A DNA stretch of 47,347 nt from Balneolaceae bacterium UBA2956 (GTDB lineage Bacteria > Bacteroidota > Rhodothermia > Balneolales > Balneolaceae), in the NCBI GenBank assembly GCA_002348545.1, contig DEBM01000064.1, positions 1 through 47,347 of the forward strand, read 5' to 3'. The notes under the pieces are model-generated. The model did not search any database and was not told the origin of the DNA. It was given only the letters and a program-made list of their open reading frames with translations. A program made the translations under genes and the position numbers. Position 1 is the first letter of the stretch; the number at the start of each line of letters is the position of its first letter. This document shows positions 24,874-33,725 of this stretch, in pieces.

Positions 24874-26319
24874 TTACAGACTGGCAACCTCGATTCGTTG
24901 GTGTAGCTCCTCTATAATACGTTTATGTTTTGAGCTGGTTGTCATTCGCTCTTCCACGGTAGAAATAGCATGAATTACCGTAGAATGATCCCGTCCTCCA
25001 AAGTGTAAGCCAATGGTTTTAAGACTTGATTTTGTGAAACGTTTCGACAGGTACATGGCTATTTGTCTTGCTTCTACAATTTCCTGCTTTCTGGTTTTCT
25101 CACGTACTTTATTGGTGTCAATTCCGAAGTAGTCACAAACGTAATTTTGTATGGATTCTATTGAAATCTGTGTGTGTGAATCCTTAACCATATCTTTAAG
25201 TACTCGCTTAGCCATGGCTAAATCAATTTCATCAAGATTCTGAAGAGAGGCGTGGGCTAGTAGCTTGATAATGGCTCCTTCTAGATCACGAACATTAGAT
25301 TTAAAATTGTGGGCAATAAATTCTAGTATATTTCCAGGAATCTCAATACCATTGTCATTTGCCTTACGCTCTAGTATGGCATAGCGCGTTTCGTACTCCG
25401 GCATTTGAAGGTCAGCACTTAGTCCCCAACTAAATCTAGATATAAGTCGCTCCTCAATATCAGGTACGTCTTTTGGGGCGCGATCACTACTTAAGATGAT
25501 CTGCTTGCCATCTTGATGGAGCGCATTAAAAATATGAAAGAATTCTTCTTGTGTTTTTTCTTTACCGCTAAAAAATTGGATGTCATCTACAATAAGCACA
25601 TCAATATTGCGGTAAAACATAGAAAATTCGCTGGCACGATTGTTACGAATCGCATGTACAAATTCATTGGTAAATGCTTCAGAAGAAATATAGAGAACCG
25701 ATTTTTCGTCTCCATATTTGTGCTTAATTCGATTACCTATACTCTGTACCAAATGGGTTTTTCCTAGACCAGTAGGTCCGTAAATAAAAAAGGGATTGAA
25801 TGAGTTAGTTCCAGGGTTATCGGAAATAGCCATAGCGGCAGAACGAGCTAGACGATTGCAGTCACCTTCTATGTAACGCTCGAAGACATAGGATCTATTC
25901 AAATTGGAATCTATTTTGGTTTTTCTAATCCCAGGGATGACAAAGGGATTTTCTATGCGGTCAGGGGAGTAGTCAGGATAACTCTGTATATGTTGTACCT
26001 GAACTGGAGGCATAGGTCGTTGAGGTAGTCGGACTGATTTATTATGTTCATATTGATCAGACTTCTCCAGTACAACAGAATACTCAAGTTTTCCGTTTTC
26101 ACCCATCACTTTAGATAAGGTTGACCGTAGCATAGTATAGTAATGCTCTTCGAGCCACTCGTACCAAAATTGACTAGGAACTTGAATCGTTAGGGTATTT
26201 TCTGATAGACTGATAGCACGAATGGGTTCGAACCAAGACTTGTACTTTTGATAGCTTATATTGTCTTTAATTATATTAAGACACTTTTCCCAGGTTACCT
26301 CTGCTGTTTCAGTTTGCAA
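24874..26319 (-). CDS. dnaA: chromosomal replication initiator protein DnaA
   Basis: 481 residues, starting with TTG at 26319. The start is supported by a strong AGGAGGT Shine-Dalgarno 8 bases upstream (26328-26334) and by the usual domain I start TWEKCLNIIKDNISYQKYKS. Domain II is a linker with QRPMPPVQ. Domain III has Walker A FIYGPTGLGKTHLVQ (about residue 175-190), Walker B VDVLIVDDIQFFSGKEK and LISRFSWGLSADLQMPEYET. Domain IV has the DNA-binding signature IGLHFGGRDHSTVIHAISTV. It binds DnaA boxes and opens oriC. Two perfect boxes lie just upstream. It leads a run with folB, folK and a deoxynucleoside kinase. Confidence 0.98.
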   Translation of the reverse strand: MQTETAEVTWEKCLNIIKDNISYQKYKSWFEPIRAISLSENTLTIQVPSQFWYEWLEEHYYTMLRSTLSKVMGENGKLEYSVVLEKSDQYEHNKSVRLPQRPMPPVQVQHIQSYPDYSPDRIENPFVIPGIRKTKIDSNLNRSYVFERYIEGDCNRLARSAAMAISDNPGTNSFNPFFIYGPTGLGKTHLVQSIGNRIKHKYGDEKSVLYISSEAFTNEFVHAIRNNRASEFSMFYRNIDVLIVDDIQFFSGKEKTQEEFFHIFNALHQDGKQIILSSDRAPKDVPDIEERLISRFSWGLSADLQMPEYETRYAILERKANDNGIEIPGNILEFIAHNFKSNVRDLEGAIIKLLAHASLQNLDEIDLAMAKRVLKDMVKDSHTQISIESIQNYVCDYFGIDTNKVREKTRKQEIVEARQIAMYLSKRFTKSSLKTIGLHFGGRDHSTVIHAISTVEERMTTSSKHKRIIEELHQRIEVASL

Positions 26320-26327
26320 TGCTTATG

Positions 26328-26334
26328 ACCTCCT
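26328..26334 (-). promoter_or_regulatory. strong Shine-Dalgarno deciding the dnaA start
   Basis: AGGAGGT on the minus strand, 8 bases before the TTG at 26319. No ATG or GTG is placed to use it, so it fixes the TTG start. Such strong sites are uncommon in Bacteroidota genes in this window. Confidence 0.75.
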
Positions 26335-26394
26335 ACACATTATATACATCAATAAATCCATATTACCTATAAACCAACGCGTTATCTTGTATAG

Positions 26395-26403
26395 TTATCA
26401 ACA
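26395..26403 (+). promoter_or_regulatory. near-match DnaA box
   Basis: TTATCAACA, one mismatch from TTATCCACA, on the plus strand inside the likely oriC and about 75 bases from the dnaA start. Could also take part in dnaA autoregulation. Confidence 0.55.
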
Positions 26404-26494
26404 TATTTGAGTATGGAATGTTAATTTTTCTTAAGCTGAAAATGATGATAATTTATCTACTTGTCAAACATAATAGTTTGGCTAATTTTGAAGT

Positions 26495-26503
26495 TATCCA
26501 CAC
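26495..26503 (+). promoter_or_regulatory. DnaA box (perfect)
   Basis: TTATCCACA, exact consensus, plus strand, in the likely oriC. Confidence 0.85.
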
Positions 26504-26657
26504 TTTGTAATTAGCCATAAAGTCATATAAAACAATATTTATGAGAGGTCAGACATAGACTTAGCAAGATAGGTTATATTGGTATAACATTGCCTTAACA
26601 AGGTTATTTTCAAAGTTTTAGATAAGACCATATTTTTTTCGAGTACTTTCTAACAAG

Positions 26658-26666
26658 TTATCCACA
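26658..26666 (+). promoter_or_regulatory. DnaA box (perfect)
   Basis: TTATCCACA, exact consensus, plus strand, 155 bases after the first perfect box and close to the prmC end. Confidence 0.85.
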
Positions 26667-26774
26667 TTATTCTGCAAATCATGAAATTTTTTTTAAGTCT
26701 TTTGCTAGAGAATAATTTAAGGCGCTTAGTGAAGTTTATGATTTAATTAAATAAGCCTGCCAGCTTGGCTCGCT

Positions 26775-27653
26775 TTACGATTGATTATGGGTGCAGATAA
26801 CGAACCGATCTCTACCTGCTAAATCCAGCCGAATTTCTGCACTAAATCCATGCTCTTCAGAAAGGTACTGAACTTCATCGGCATAGTTTTCGTGAACTTC
26901 AAAATACATTTGTGACTGAAGTGGTTTTAGTAGCGCTTTAGATTGTTTAATAAGTGCTGAGTACATATGATGAGTAGAGCTACAAAATAAAGCTAGCTCG
27001 GGCTCGAACTCGCGCACCTCTCGTTCTAAAGCTTTCCGTTCATCTCTGAGTATATAGGGAGGATTAGAGACTAATATATCAAATGATTGTTTAAGCTCAG
27101 GATAATGCCGTAATAGCTTTGGGGCAAATACATCATCCTGAAACGTATGCACCTGTAATCCGAGTTCTTTTTCATTCTTCTGGGCGACATGCAGAGCGAA
27201 TTTAGAAATGTCGGTTGCCCATACTTCCCAGTTAGGACGTTCTTTTTTTATGGCTAATGCGATGCATCCCGAACCTGTTCCTATGTCTATTAGTCTTTTA
27301 GGTGTATCCTTGTCATGGGAGGCTAAAATGTATTCTACAAGTTCTTCGGTTTCCGGTCTTGGGATTAAAACCCCTGAAACCACCGTGAGTTCGATTCCAA
27401 AAAAATCTACGTTACCAGTTATGTATTGTAAAGGCTCGTGTTTACCTCGCCGTTGAACCATTGCTCGAAGGAGTTTTAATTCAGTCGTATGAAGAGGGCG
27501 TTCAAAGAGTAGATACAGATCCAAGCGTTTTACTTTTAACACATGAGATAACAACCACTCTATACTAAACCGCGGATTACGAACCCCTTTCTGTTTAAAG
27601 TATACGGTACCCCAGTCTAATATACCGAGCACCGTCCATGACTTATCTTGCAT
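26775..27653 (-). CDS. prmC: peptide chain release factor N5-glutamine methyltransferase
   Basis: 292 residues. The N-terminal helical domain carries RFSIEWLLSHVLKVKRLDLY and the link HEPLQYITGNVDFFGIELTV with VLIPRPETEELVEY. The SAM-binding domain has RLIDIGTGSGCIALAIKKER (motif I) and the catalytic DILVSNPPYILRDE (NPPY). It methylates the Gln of the GGQ motif in release factors RF1 and RF2 and thereby supports translation termination. It starts at the stop of the preceding small gene (TAATG, one shared base), so the two are translationally coupled. Its 3' end borders oriC. Confidence 0.96.
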   Translation of the reverse strand: MQDKSWTVLGILDWGTVYFKQKGVRNPRFSIEWLLSHVLKVKRLDLYLLFERPLHTTELKLLRAMVQRRGKHEPLQYITGNVDFFGIELTVVSGVLIPRPETEELVEYILASHDKDTPKRLIDIGTGSGCIALAIKKERPNWEVWATDISKFALHVAQKNEKELGLQVHTFQDDVFAPKLLRHYPELKQSFDILVSNPPYILRDERKALEREVREFEPELALFCSSTHHMYSALIKQSKALLKPLQSQMYFEVHENYADEVQYLSEEHGFSAEIRLDLAGRDRFVICTHNQS

Positions 27654-28039
27654 TATTCGTCGCCGATAGCGTCTGAAATACGTTCTTCTTGTACGGTTAA
27701 ACCATAGCGTTTTCCGAAATCAAATATGAAATCAGTAACAAGGGATTCCATGCTTTGTTCTTCGGATAATGAGCTCCCTCTAAAACCCATTCGACCGCCC
27801 GTTTTTTTTAAGATGATCTTGGTTTGCTTGGGGTTGCTTTCCACAATGCATGTCAGGGTTACACTGGAGTTAATTTTTTTTTCATATTCCTCGTAGACCG
27901 CTACGTATTGGGTATGCTTGAGTTCATTAAAGCTGCGAGTGTGTAAAAACTTAGGTTTATGCACATCAAACAATTTCAAAGCCATCCGGAGCAAAGTTGC
28001 TGATGGGCCATAAATAAGAAAGGTAGAGTGTGAATTCAT
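27653..28039 (-). CDS. small cytoplasmic protein of unknown function, coupled to prmC
   Basis: About 128 residues from the ATG at 28039 (MNSHSTFLIYG); a TTG at 28063 would add eight residues and seems less likely. The sequence shows an alternating strand and helix pattern: GPSATLLRMALKLFDV, a basic HTRSFNELKHTQYVAVYEEY, a strand-rich VTLTCIVESNPKQTKIILKK and a C-terminal helix (MESLVTDFIFDFGKRYGL). I do not recognise a family. There is no signal peptide, so it is cytoplasmic. The gene shares one base with prmC, so its translation is probably coupled to that gene. Confidence 0.7.
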   Translation of the reverse strand: MNSHSTFLIYGPSATLLRMALKLFDVHKPKFLHTRSFNELKHTQYVAVYEEYEKKINSSVTLTCIVESNPKQTKIILKKTGGRMGFRGSSLSEEQSMESLVTDFIFDFGKRYGLTVQEERISDAIGDE

Positions 28040-28320
28040 TCCACTGGGTTTACTGTAAGACAATACGCTAAAACTGTATTTATTTCAATGGCATAGGATA
28101 ATTCAATTGCAGTATAAAATAAAGCAATTAATGTTTTTTGTCTATCTATCGAATGAAAATAACATGTTCTGTATTTAAGGCAACAAAAAATTCTATTTTT
28201 TTCGTTTATTCTTTGATCGTTTAAACTATTACTTTATAAAATGAGTTCTTTTAATACACACAAAAAACAAAACATGTATTTATTTAGCCATCAAATTACC
28301 ATTTAACACTAATTTTAGAA

Positions 28321-29226
28321 ATGTCAACGGCAAGATTAATAGTTAGTATACGTCTATTTACCACCTTTACCTGGGTGTCATTTGTGTTTGTTACTGGATT
28401 TTGGTTAAGTGTATTTACCCCACAACAAACATTCGCTCAAAGCCAAGCCAATGAAAATGAGCAGGTATATCTATTTGGTGAACCTGAACTGGTGGATATA
28501 AATATTTCTCGTAATCTTTTTGATGAAGGCTACCGCTCGGGATTAGGATTTAGAATTGGGTTGAATGATTTTGGACTTCAACTAGGCGCGCAATACCGAC
28601 GTTCAATACGGCCATATACCGAAGCTTTGATAAGTATCAGTTTAAGTGGAGTGCGAGACCCAAGTGAGCAAACATACATTGACTATTATTTTGGTAATCG
28701 TGTGGTTCCAAGTAAATACAAGCGTATTTTAAGTGCACCTTTCACACTTGGGCTCAAGAAGCGGTTTTACCCCAATCAAATCACCGATAATTTTCGGGTG
28801 CATAGTTCAGTTAGCTTAGGTGGCGCTATGATGTTTGTTTTGCCCTATTTTCAAGATTATAATGATAATGGGTTTCGTGAAGCAAATTTGAATGAGTTTG
28901 TAGGCTTTGAGCCAGTTAATGATGTTTTTGAAGGGTGGAATGAGCTCGAAACATCTCTGGCAATGATGGGCGAGTGGGTCTTAGGAATCGATTTTGGACA
29001 TAATTTTGCACAGCTTCAGAGTTTTCAGTTTGGCTATACCTTTTACTACATGCCTACCGAGATACAAATTATGGAGCCATTTAAACCCTCTCGCGTTAAT
29101 GGGGTTATCATCGATGTGAATCAAGATCAAATACCAGATGCGTTCGAGCGTTCTAATGATCCTGTAAATTTTTTAGGTTCTGTTCAAATAACCTTTGTAT
29201 TTGGTAGAATGTGGGCTCGGGATTAA
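28321..29226 (+). CDS. outer-membrane beta-barrel-like protein of unknown function
   Basis: 301 residues with a long signal peptide (hydrophobic FVTGFWLSVFTP, cleavage near TFAQ). The mature part has alternating aromatic/polar strand patterns (YRSGLGFRIGLNDFGLQLGA, IDYYFGNRVVPSKYKRIL, FTLGLKKRFY, SFQFGYTFYYMPTEIQIM) and ends with SVQITFVFGRMW, a strand ending like outer-membrane barrels. The loop with DVNQDQIPDAFERSND recalls a calcium-binding-type Asp-rich loop. I do not recognise a named family. It stands alone between divergent and convergent genes. Confidence 0.7.
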   Translation: MSTARLIVSIRLFTTFTWVSFVFVTGFWLSVFTPQQTFAQSQANENEQVYLFGEPELVDINISRNLFDEGYRSGLGFRIGLNDFGLQLGAQYRRSIRPYTEALISISLSGVRDPSEQTYIDYYFGNRVVPSKYKRILSAPFTLGLKKRFYPNQITDNFRVHSSVSLGGAMMFVLPYFQDYNDNGFREANLNEFVGFEPVNDVFEGWNELETSLAMMGEWVLGIDFGHNFAQLQSFQFGYTFYYMPTEIQIMEPFKPSRVNGVIIDVNQDQIPDAFERSNDPVNFLGSVQITFVFGRMWARD

Positions 29227-29256
29227 ATCGTCTCTTAGCCAGCAACTTTGTGTACA

Positions 29257-29943
29257 TTAACTAGAAGCAATGATTTCAAACCAGTCTGCTGGATGAGCAA
29301 GCGAATCGATTATAAGATCGGGTTCATATTCAGCTAATTCTTCCTGGGAAAATTTTCCTGTTGTGACCGCCACACTCTTCATGCAGGCATTTTTTGCACA
29401 TATTATATCTCGTGGAGTGTCCCCAATGATAAGGAAACGATGAGGATTGGGCGTGATGTCCAGAGTGTCCTGAATATGCTTGAGAGCAAGATTAGGAAGC
29501 ATGTTTCGGTCGGAGTGAAATTCACCAAAAGCACCAAAACTAAATTCTTGACGGATATTTGCAGCGCATAATTTTACTGCTGCGGCATCTGGGTAGTTTC
29601 CAGTGAGTAGTCCTCTGATGAAAGTGGGACTTGAGAAGTATTCCAAAGCTTCATCTACATGGCTATGCCGAAGTAAATGATGTGGTTTAATTTGCTCAGA
29701 CAAACGCGTTAGATATGATGCTTTAAACTGTGGGTATAACTCTTTTTTATTATCGTGATTGACTAAAAAGGATGATATAATATCGAAATCCGTTCTCCCA
29801 GAAAAGGAGTCCTTTTCCATATCGGGGTAGTCAATGTTTAGCTCATCTATGATGCCACGGATCAAGGCGCGGTTGAAGGTGTGGTTTACTGTTAGAAGGG
29901 TTCCGTCAATGTCAAAAAGAATAATCCAAGGATGAAAAGACAT
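29257..29943 (-). CDS. HAD-superfamily hydrolase (phosphoglycolate-phosphatase-like)
   Basis: 228 residues with the HAD motifs: WIILFDIDGTLLTVN (nucleophile Asp in DxDGT), FIRGLLTGNY (motif II Thr), NMLPNLALKHIQ with a Lys (motif III) and FLIIGDTPRDIICAKNA (motif IV, GDTPRD). The cap is a small helical segment with SGRTDFDIISSFL, of the type seen in phosphoglycolate phosphatase and beta-phosphoglucomutase-like members. A phosphatase activity on a small metabolite is inferred; the substrate is unknown. The gene is divergent from enolase, 144 bases apart from its start. Confidence 0.86.
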   Translation of the reverse strand: MSFHPWIILFDIDGTLLTVNHTFNRALIRGIIDELNIDYPDMEKDSFSGRTDFDIISSFLVNHDNKKELYPQFKASYLTRLSEQIKPHHLLRHSHVDEALEYFSSPTFIRGLLTGNYPDAAAVKLCAANIRQEFSFGAFGEFHSDRNMLPNLALKHIQDTLDITPNPHRFLIIGDTPRDIICAKNACMKSVAVTTGKFSQEELAEYEPDLIIDSLAHPADWFEIIASS

Positions 29944-30087
29944 AAAAATTCTTATTTTTACTAAAATTAGAGATTTTTGAGAGTATGCGTGTTAAGGTAC
30001 GAAAACTATTCGCATTCATGCTTTATGCTAAGAGTAAATCCTAGTACCTTCAAGGATACACTTATCGAACCAATCAAAGGAGTTATT

Positions 30088-31374
30088 ATGAGTTTTATTG
30101 AAGATATTGTAGCACGCCAGATTATTGATTCGCGAGGAAATCCCACAGTAGAGGTGGATGTTATACTGGATACTGGAAACATGGGACGTGCTGCTGTACC
30201 CTCTGGTGCCTCTACTGGTGAGTTTGAAGCTGTTGAGTTACGTGATGGAGATTCGGAAGTATTTTTAGGGAAGGGAGTAGCACAAGCGGTTGAAAATGTT
30301 AATACAATTATAGCTGAAGAACTTCAAGGGTTGCCTGTTTTTAATCAAACCGAGCTGGATGTTTTACTTATCGAATTAGACGGAACGACCAATAAAGCTA
30401 AGCTCGGAGCCAACGCTATTTTAGGTGTATCAATTGCTCTAGCAAAAGCTGCTGCTAATGAAGTGGGATTACCACTTTGGAGATATGTTGGAGGAGTTAA
30501 TGCAAAAGTTTTACCGTTACCTATGATGAATATAATAAATGGAGGCTCGCATGCAGATAACAGTGTGGATTTACAGGAGTTTATGATTATGCCTGCAGGC
30601 GCTGAGTCATTCTCGCATTCATTACAAATGGGAGCTGAAATTTTTCATACGCTTAAGAAAGTATTGGCAGCTAAAGGATATAGTACCGCTGTGGGAGATG
30701 AAGGTGGATTTGCGCCAAATCTTAAATCGAATGAAGAGGCCTTAGAAGTAATTGTGCAAGCCATTGAAAAAGCAGGGTATGTCCCAAAGGATGATGTGTT
30801 AATTGCTTTGGACCCGGCTACTTCTGAGTTTTATAATACAGAAACGGGCTTGTATGAATTTAAATGGAGTGATGGCTCAAAAAAAGACACAGATGCGATG
30901 GTTGATTTTTGGAGTAATTGGGTGGACAAATATCCCATTATTTCCATTGAAGATGGAATGGCTGAAGATGACTGGGAAGCATGGAAAAAACTTACTGAGG
31001 CTGTTGGAGATAAAGTCCAATTGGTAGGAGATGATTTGTTCGTAACCAACACTGAGCGATTATCGCGTGGAATTGAGAGGGATATTGCCAATTCTATTTT
31101 GATTAAAGTGAACCAGATTGGAACGCTAACCGAAACCTTAGATGCCATTGAAATGGCCCATAAGAATTCGTATACGGCCGTTATTTCACATCGTTCGGGC
31201 GAAACCGAAGACGTTACCATTGCGGATTTATCGGTGGCCACCAACGCTGGGCAGATTAAAACGGGATCAATGTCACGAACCGATCGAATTGCAAAGTACA
31301 ATCAGCTCATTCGCATCGAGGAGGAACTCGGAGATTCGGCGCTGTTTCTTGGTCATGACGCATTTGGACTTTAG
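30088..31374 (+). CDS. eno: enolase
   Basis: 428 residues from the ATG at 30088 (MSFIEDIVARQIIDSRGNPT). An in-frame ATG at 29977 would add 37 residues without homology to the family and is not used; AAGGAG lies a few bases before 30088. Family motifs include VPSGASTGEFEAVELRD, LGANAILGVSIALAKAAA, GDEGGFAPNL, QLVGDDLFVTNT, ILIKVNQIGT and the HRSGETED loop, ending LGHDAFGL. It converts 2-phosphoglycerate to phosphoenolpyruvate in glycolysis. Endonuclease I follows 9 bases after the stop, then recF. Confidence 0.98.
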   Translation: MSFIEDIVARQIIDSRGNPTVEVDVILDTGNMGRAAVPSGASTGEFEAVELRDGDSEVFLGKGVAQAVENVNTIIAEELQGLPVFNQTELDVLLIELDGTTNKAKLGANAILGVSIALAKAAANEVGLPLWRYVGGVNAKVLPLPMMNIINGGSHADNSVDLQEFMIMPAGAESFSHSLQMGAEIFHTLKKVLAAKGYSTAVGDEGGFAPNLKSNEEALEVIVQAIEKAGYVPKDDVLIALDPATSEFYNTETGLYEFKWSDGSKKDTDAMVDFWSNWVDKYPIISIEDGMAEDDWEAWKKLTEAVGDKVQLVGDDLFVTNTERLSRGIERDIANSILIKVNQIGTLTETLDAIEMAHKNSYTAVISHRSGETEDVTIADLSVATNAGQIKTGSMSRTDRIAKYNQLIRIEEELGDSALFLGHDAFGL

Positions 31375-31383
31375 ACGTTTAGC

Positions 31384-32478
31384 ATGCGTGTTACATTGAG
31401 TATAATTTTTTTTCTAGCGTATTGGCTAAGTCTTTGTTCACTGCAAGCTCAGCAACGTCCGCAGGAATACATAGCGCCCAACCTAACTGGTGAAAATTTG
31501 CTGCAATACATATTTCAGGAGTATTCAGTGAGCAAACCATTAGGATACAACGGCGCCAGAGATCAGATGTATAGTAGTATTGATAAAAAAAACGGCCAAA
31601 TTATAGGGGTATATACTGGATATACTATTACTAGTAATAATCGTACAGATGCATTCAACAAAGGGATTAACACCGAGCATGTTTGGCCACAAGGATTATT
31701 TAATAAAAATGAGCCAATGCGGGGAGATATCCATCATATATTTCCAACTAGAATTGAAGCTAATTCAGCTCGTTCTAACCATCCCTTCGATGAAATACCA
31801 GACAACCAAACCGATAAATGGTTTTATTTGTCGAATGAATCTAGTGGAATACCCTCGTCAAATATTGATTTATACAGTGAATTGGATAATGGTAGGGCCT
31901 TCGAGCCGCGGGAGGATTTTAAGGGTAATGTTGCTAGAGCTATTTTTTATTTTTGGTCGGTCTACCAAAACAGGGCAGTAGTAAAAGACGATGGTTCTTT
32001 TTTTAATGAAATGAAAGATGTACTGTATGATTGGCATAAACTTGATCCAGTGGATGAGGCGGAATGGAACCGGAGCTTAGGAGCTGAGCAGGCACAGGGG
32101 AACAGAAATCCTTTTGTACATGATTCTACCCTGGTGGGCAGAGTTTATTTTGGGGGACAGGCTGTTACGCATGAGTATATCAGACAACAAGAGCTTAGCC
32201 AGGGCCAAAAAAAAATTCGCCTACATCAAAACTATCCAAATCCTTTTAATCCAAGTACGACCATTTCTTTTGAGTTAACTCACCCTGAATACATTCGTCT
32301 TTCAGTCTATACTATATTAGGTCATCCGGTCTCTTTGCTAGCGGAAGGTAAACGGGAGGCAGGATGGCATCATATAGCTTTTAATGCAGAACAGTTACCT
32401 TCAGGCATCTATTTTTATAGACTTGAACAGCTCTCTGGAGAAGGTTTGTTTACTCGCAGAATGACTCTGATTAAATAA
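31384..32478 (+). CDS. secreted endonuclease I family protein with T9SS sorting domain
   Basis: 364 residues. Signal peptide (VTLSIIFFLAYWLSLCSLQA, cleavage near QAQ). The endonuclease I domain shows GVYTGYTITSNN, GINTEHVWPQGLFNKN (His-containing active-site motif), RGDIHHIFPTRIEANSARSN, and DFKGNVARAIFYFWSVYQNR with a later WHKLDPVDEAEWNRSLGAEQ and GNRNPFV. It should cut single- and double-stranded DNA nonspecifically outside the cell, for nucleotide or phosphate acquisition. The C-terminal ~80 residues are a T9SS type A sorting domain (NYPNPFNPSTTI to RRMTLIK). It lies 9 bases after eno and 12 before recF, an unusual spot for a secreted nuclease. Confidence 0.9.
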   Translation: MRVTLSIIFFLAYWLSLCSLQAQQRPQEYIAPNLTGENLLQYIFQEYSVSKPLGYNGARDQMYSSIDKKNGQIIGVYTGYTITSNNRTDAFNKGINTEHVWPQGLFNKNEPMRGDIHHIFPTRIEANSARSNHPFDEIPDNQTDKWFYLSNESSGIPSSNIDLYSELDNGRAFEPREDFKGNVARAIFYFWSVYQNRAVVKDDGSFFNEMKDVLYDWHKLDPVDEAEWNRSLGAEQAQGNRNPFVHDSTLVGRVYFGGQAVTHEYIRQQELSQGQKKIRLHQNYPNPFNPSTTISFELTHPEYIRLSVYTILGHPVSLLAEGKREAGWHHIAFNAEQLPSGIYFYRLEQLSGEGLFTRRMTLIK

Positions 32479-32490
32479 TCGGGTGAGCTA

Positions 32491-33714
32491 ATGCGTATTC
32501 ATGAAATAGAACTAATTCATTTCCGTAATCATACGCATACCAAGGTCGTTTGGGCGCCTTATATAAACGTTCTTATAGGCCCAAATGGTGCAGGAAAGAC
32601 CTCTATTGTAGATGCTATTCATTACCTCTGCATGTCACGAAGTTTTGTCACTAACTCAGACACTCATGTGGTCAAGCAGGATACTAAATCATTCTTACTT
32701 CGCGGGCACTTTCAAGGTCAAATAAGGGCACAATTTCAGTTAGCGTTAAGTTATTCGAGAGGAGAAGGAAAGAAAATATTCGTGAATGAAGGACCATTGG
32801 ATAGGCTTTCTGATCTGATAGGAATGGTGCCTATGGTAGTATTGAGTCCGCAAGATGAGCAGCTAACCAAAGGTGGGCCAGTAGAAAGGCGGCTGTTTAT
32901 TGATGCCTTTATTAGCCAGTTGTCTAGATCGTATTTGAGAAATTTAATGGAATATAGGCAGGTTCGACGTCAGCGAAATAAATTACTCCAAATGTATGCC
33001 GAAGGAAGATCCTTTCGAGTAGATAAGGTCCTTATGCGAAATTACTTGGAGCCTTGGGATGAGCAATTAGTTCGTATCGGTGCTAAAATCATGGATAAAC
33101 GAGTGAGTGTTATTGATGAACTTGAGCGTTTAGTGCAGTTCAATTTCACCGAGATATCAGGTCTAGAGATGCAATTAGGCATGCGCTATGATGCTATGGT
33201 GACTCGATGGGATGGAAATACAGAGGCCAAAGCAGTTTCAGATGAGGAAAGCGAAAATAAAGAGGCTGACTCGCCAACTGCATTAACCCGAGTGGAGCGG
33301 ATCGAAAAATGCTTTAAAGAGGCTTTGGATGAGCAATTTGATAAGGAATTGGAGCGTGGACAAAGCCTAGTCGGGCCTCACAGAGACGAAATTGTATTTT
33401 ATTTGGATGAGGTAGAGTTGCGCCGATATGGCTCACAAGGTCAGCATCGTTTGTTTGCGCTTGCTTTAAAGTTAGGGCAGCTGGATTATTATTCAAAGGA
33501 ATTGGAGGACGCTCCACTGTTGGTTTTGGACGATGTGTTTGGTGACTTGGATGGGGAACGAGTGCGGATTTTACTTGAGCATTTGAAAGCACATCAAGGA
33601 CAGAGCTTTATTACGGCTGCGCATCCTGTGGCTTTTAGTGATTTTGTAGATTTTGATGACCCCAACCATATGTGTATTACAATTAAGGATGGAAATGTAG
33701 CCGAAACTAAGTAA
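32491..33714 (+). CDS. recF: DNA replication/repair protein RecF
   Basis: 407 residues with the SMC-like ATPase layout: MRIHEIELIHFRNHTHT start, Walker A LIGPNGAGKTSIVDAIHYL, PMVVLSPQDEQLTKG, RRLFIDAFISQ, signature-type YGSQGQHRLFALALKLGQ and Walker B APLLVLDDVFGDLD, with LVGPHRDE before it. It loads RecA onto gapped DNA and helps replication fork recovery. About 45 residues are acidic and low-complexity around EAKAVSDEESENKEADSP, an insert not usual in RecF. In many genomes recF is next to dnaA and dnaN; here it is on the opposite strand, 6 kb away across oriC. Confidence 0.97.
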   Translation: MRIHEIELIHFRNHTHTKVVWAPYINVLIGPNGAGKTSIVDAIHYLCMSRSFVTNSDTHVVKQDTKSFLLRGHFQGQIRAQFQLALSYSRGEGKKIFVNEGPLDRLSDLIGMVPMVVLSPQDEQLTKGGPVERRLFIDAFISQLSRSYLRNLMEYRQVRRQRNKLLQMYAEGRSFRVDKVLMRNYLEPWDEQLVRIGAKIMDKRVSVIDELERLVQFNFTEISGLEMQLGMRYDAMVTRWDGNTEAKAVSDEESENKEADSPTALTRVERIEKCFKEALDEQFDKELERGQSLVGPHRDEIVFYLDEVELRRYGSQGQHRLFALALKLGQLDYYSKELEDAPLLVLDDVFGDLDGERVRILLEHLKAHQGQSFITAAHPVAFSDFVDFDDPNHMCITIKDGNVAETK

Positions 33715-33725
33715 GTTGATTTACT

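Larger units (their letters stand above)
26335..26760. other. oriC: probable chromosomal replication origin (oriC)
   Basis: A 430-base AT-rich gap between dnaA and prmC. It holds two perfect DnaA boxes TTATCCACA (26495-26503, 26658-26666) and a one-mismatch box TTATCAACA (26395-26403), all in the same orientation. AT-rich stretches such as the runs of T at 26631-26637 and 26688-26695 could serve as unwinding elements. Position next to dnaA plus clustered boxes makes oriC likely; strand composition skew was not computed. Confidence 0.75.

Noticed and set aside
26345..26470. TTATCTTGT and TTATCTACC as further DnaA boxes
   Set aside because: Two or more mismatches to TTATCCACA; too weak to call without footprinting.
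29977..30087. N-terminal extension of enolase by 37 residues
   Set aside because: The extra residues have no family similarity, and AAGGAG lies just before the ATG at 30088 that gives the standard start.
30831..31301. 156-codon antisense ORF inside enolase
   Set aside because: It is the complement of a highly conserved gene; composition is low in charged pattern and no domain is seen. It is a shadow of eno.
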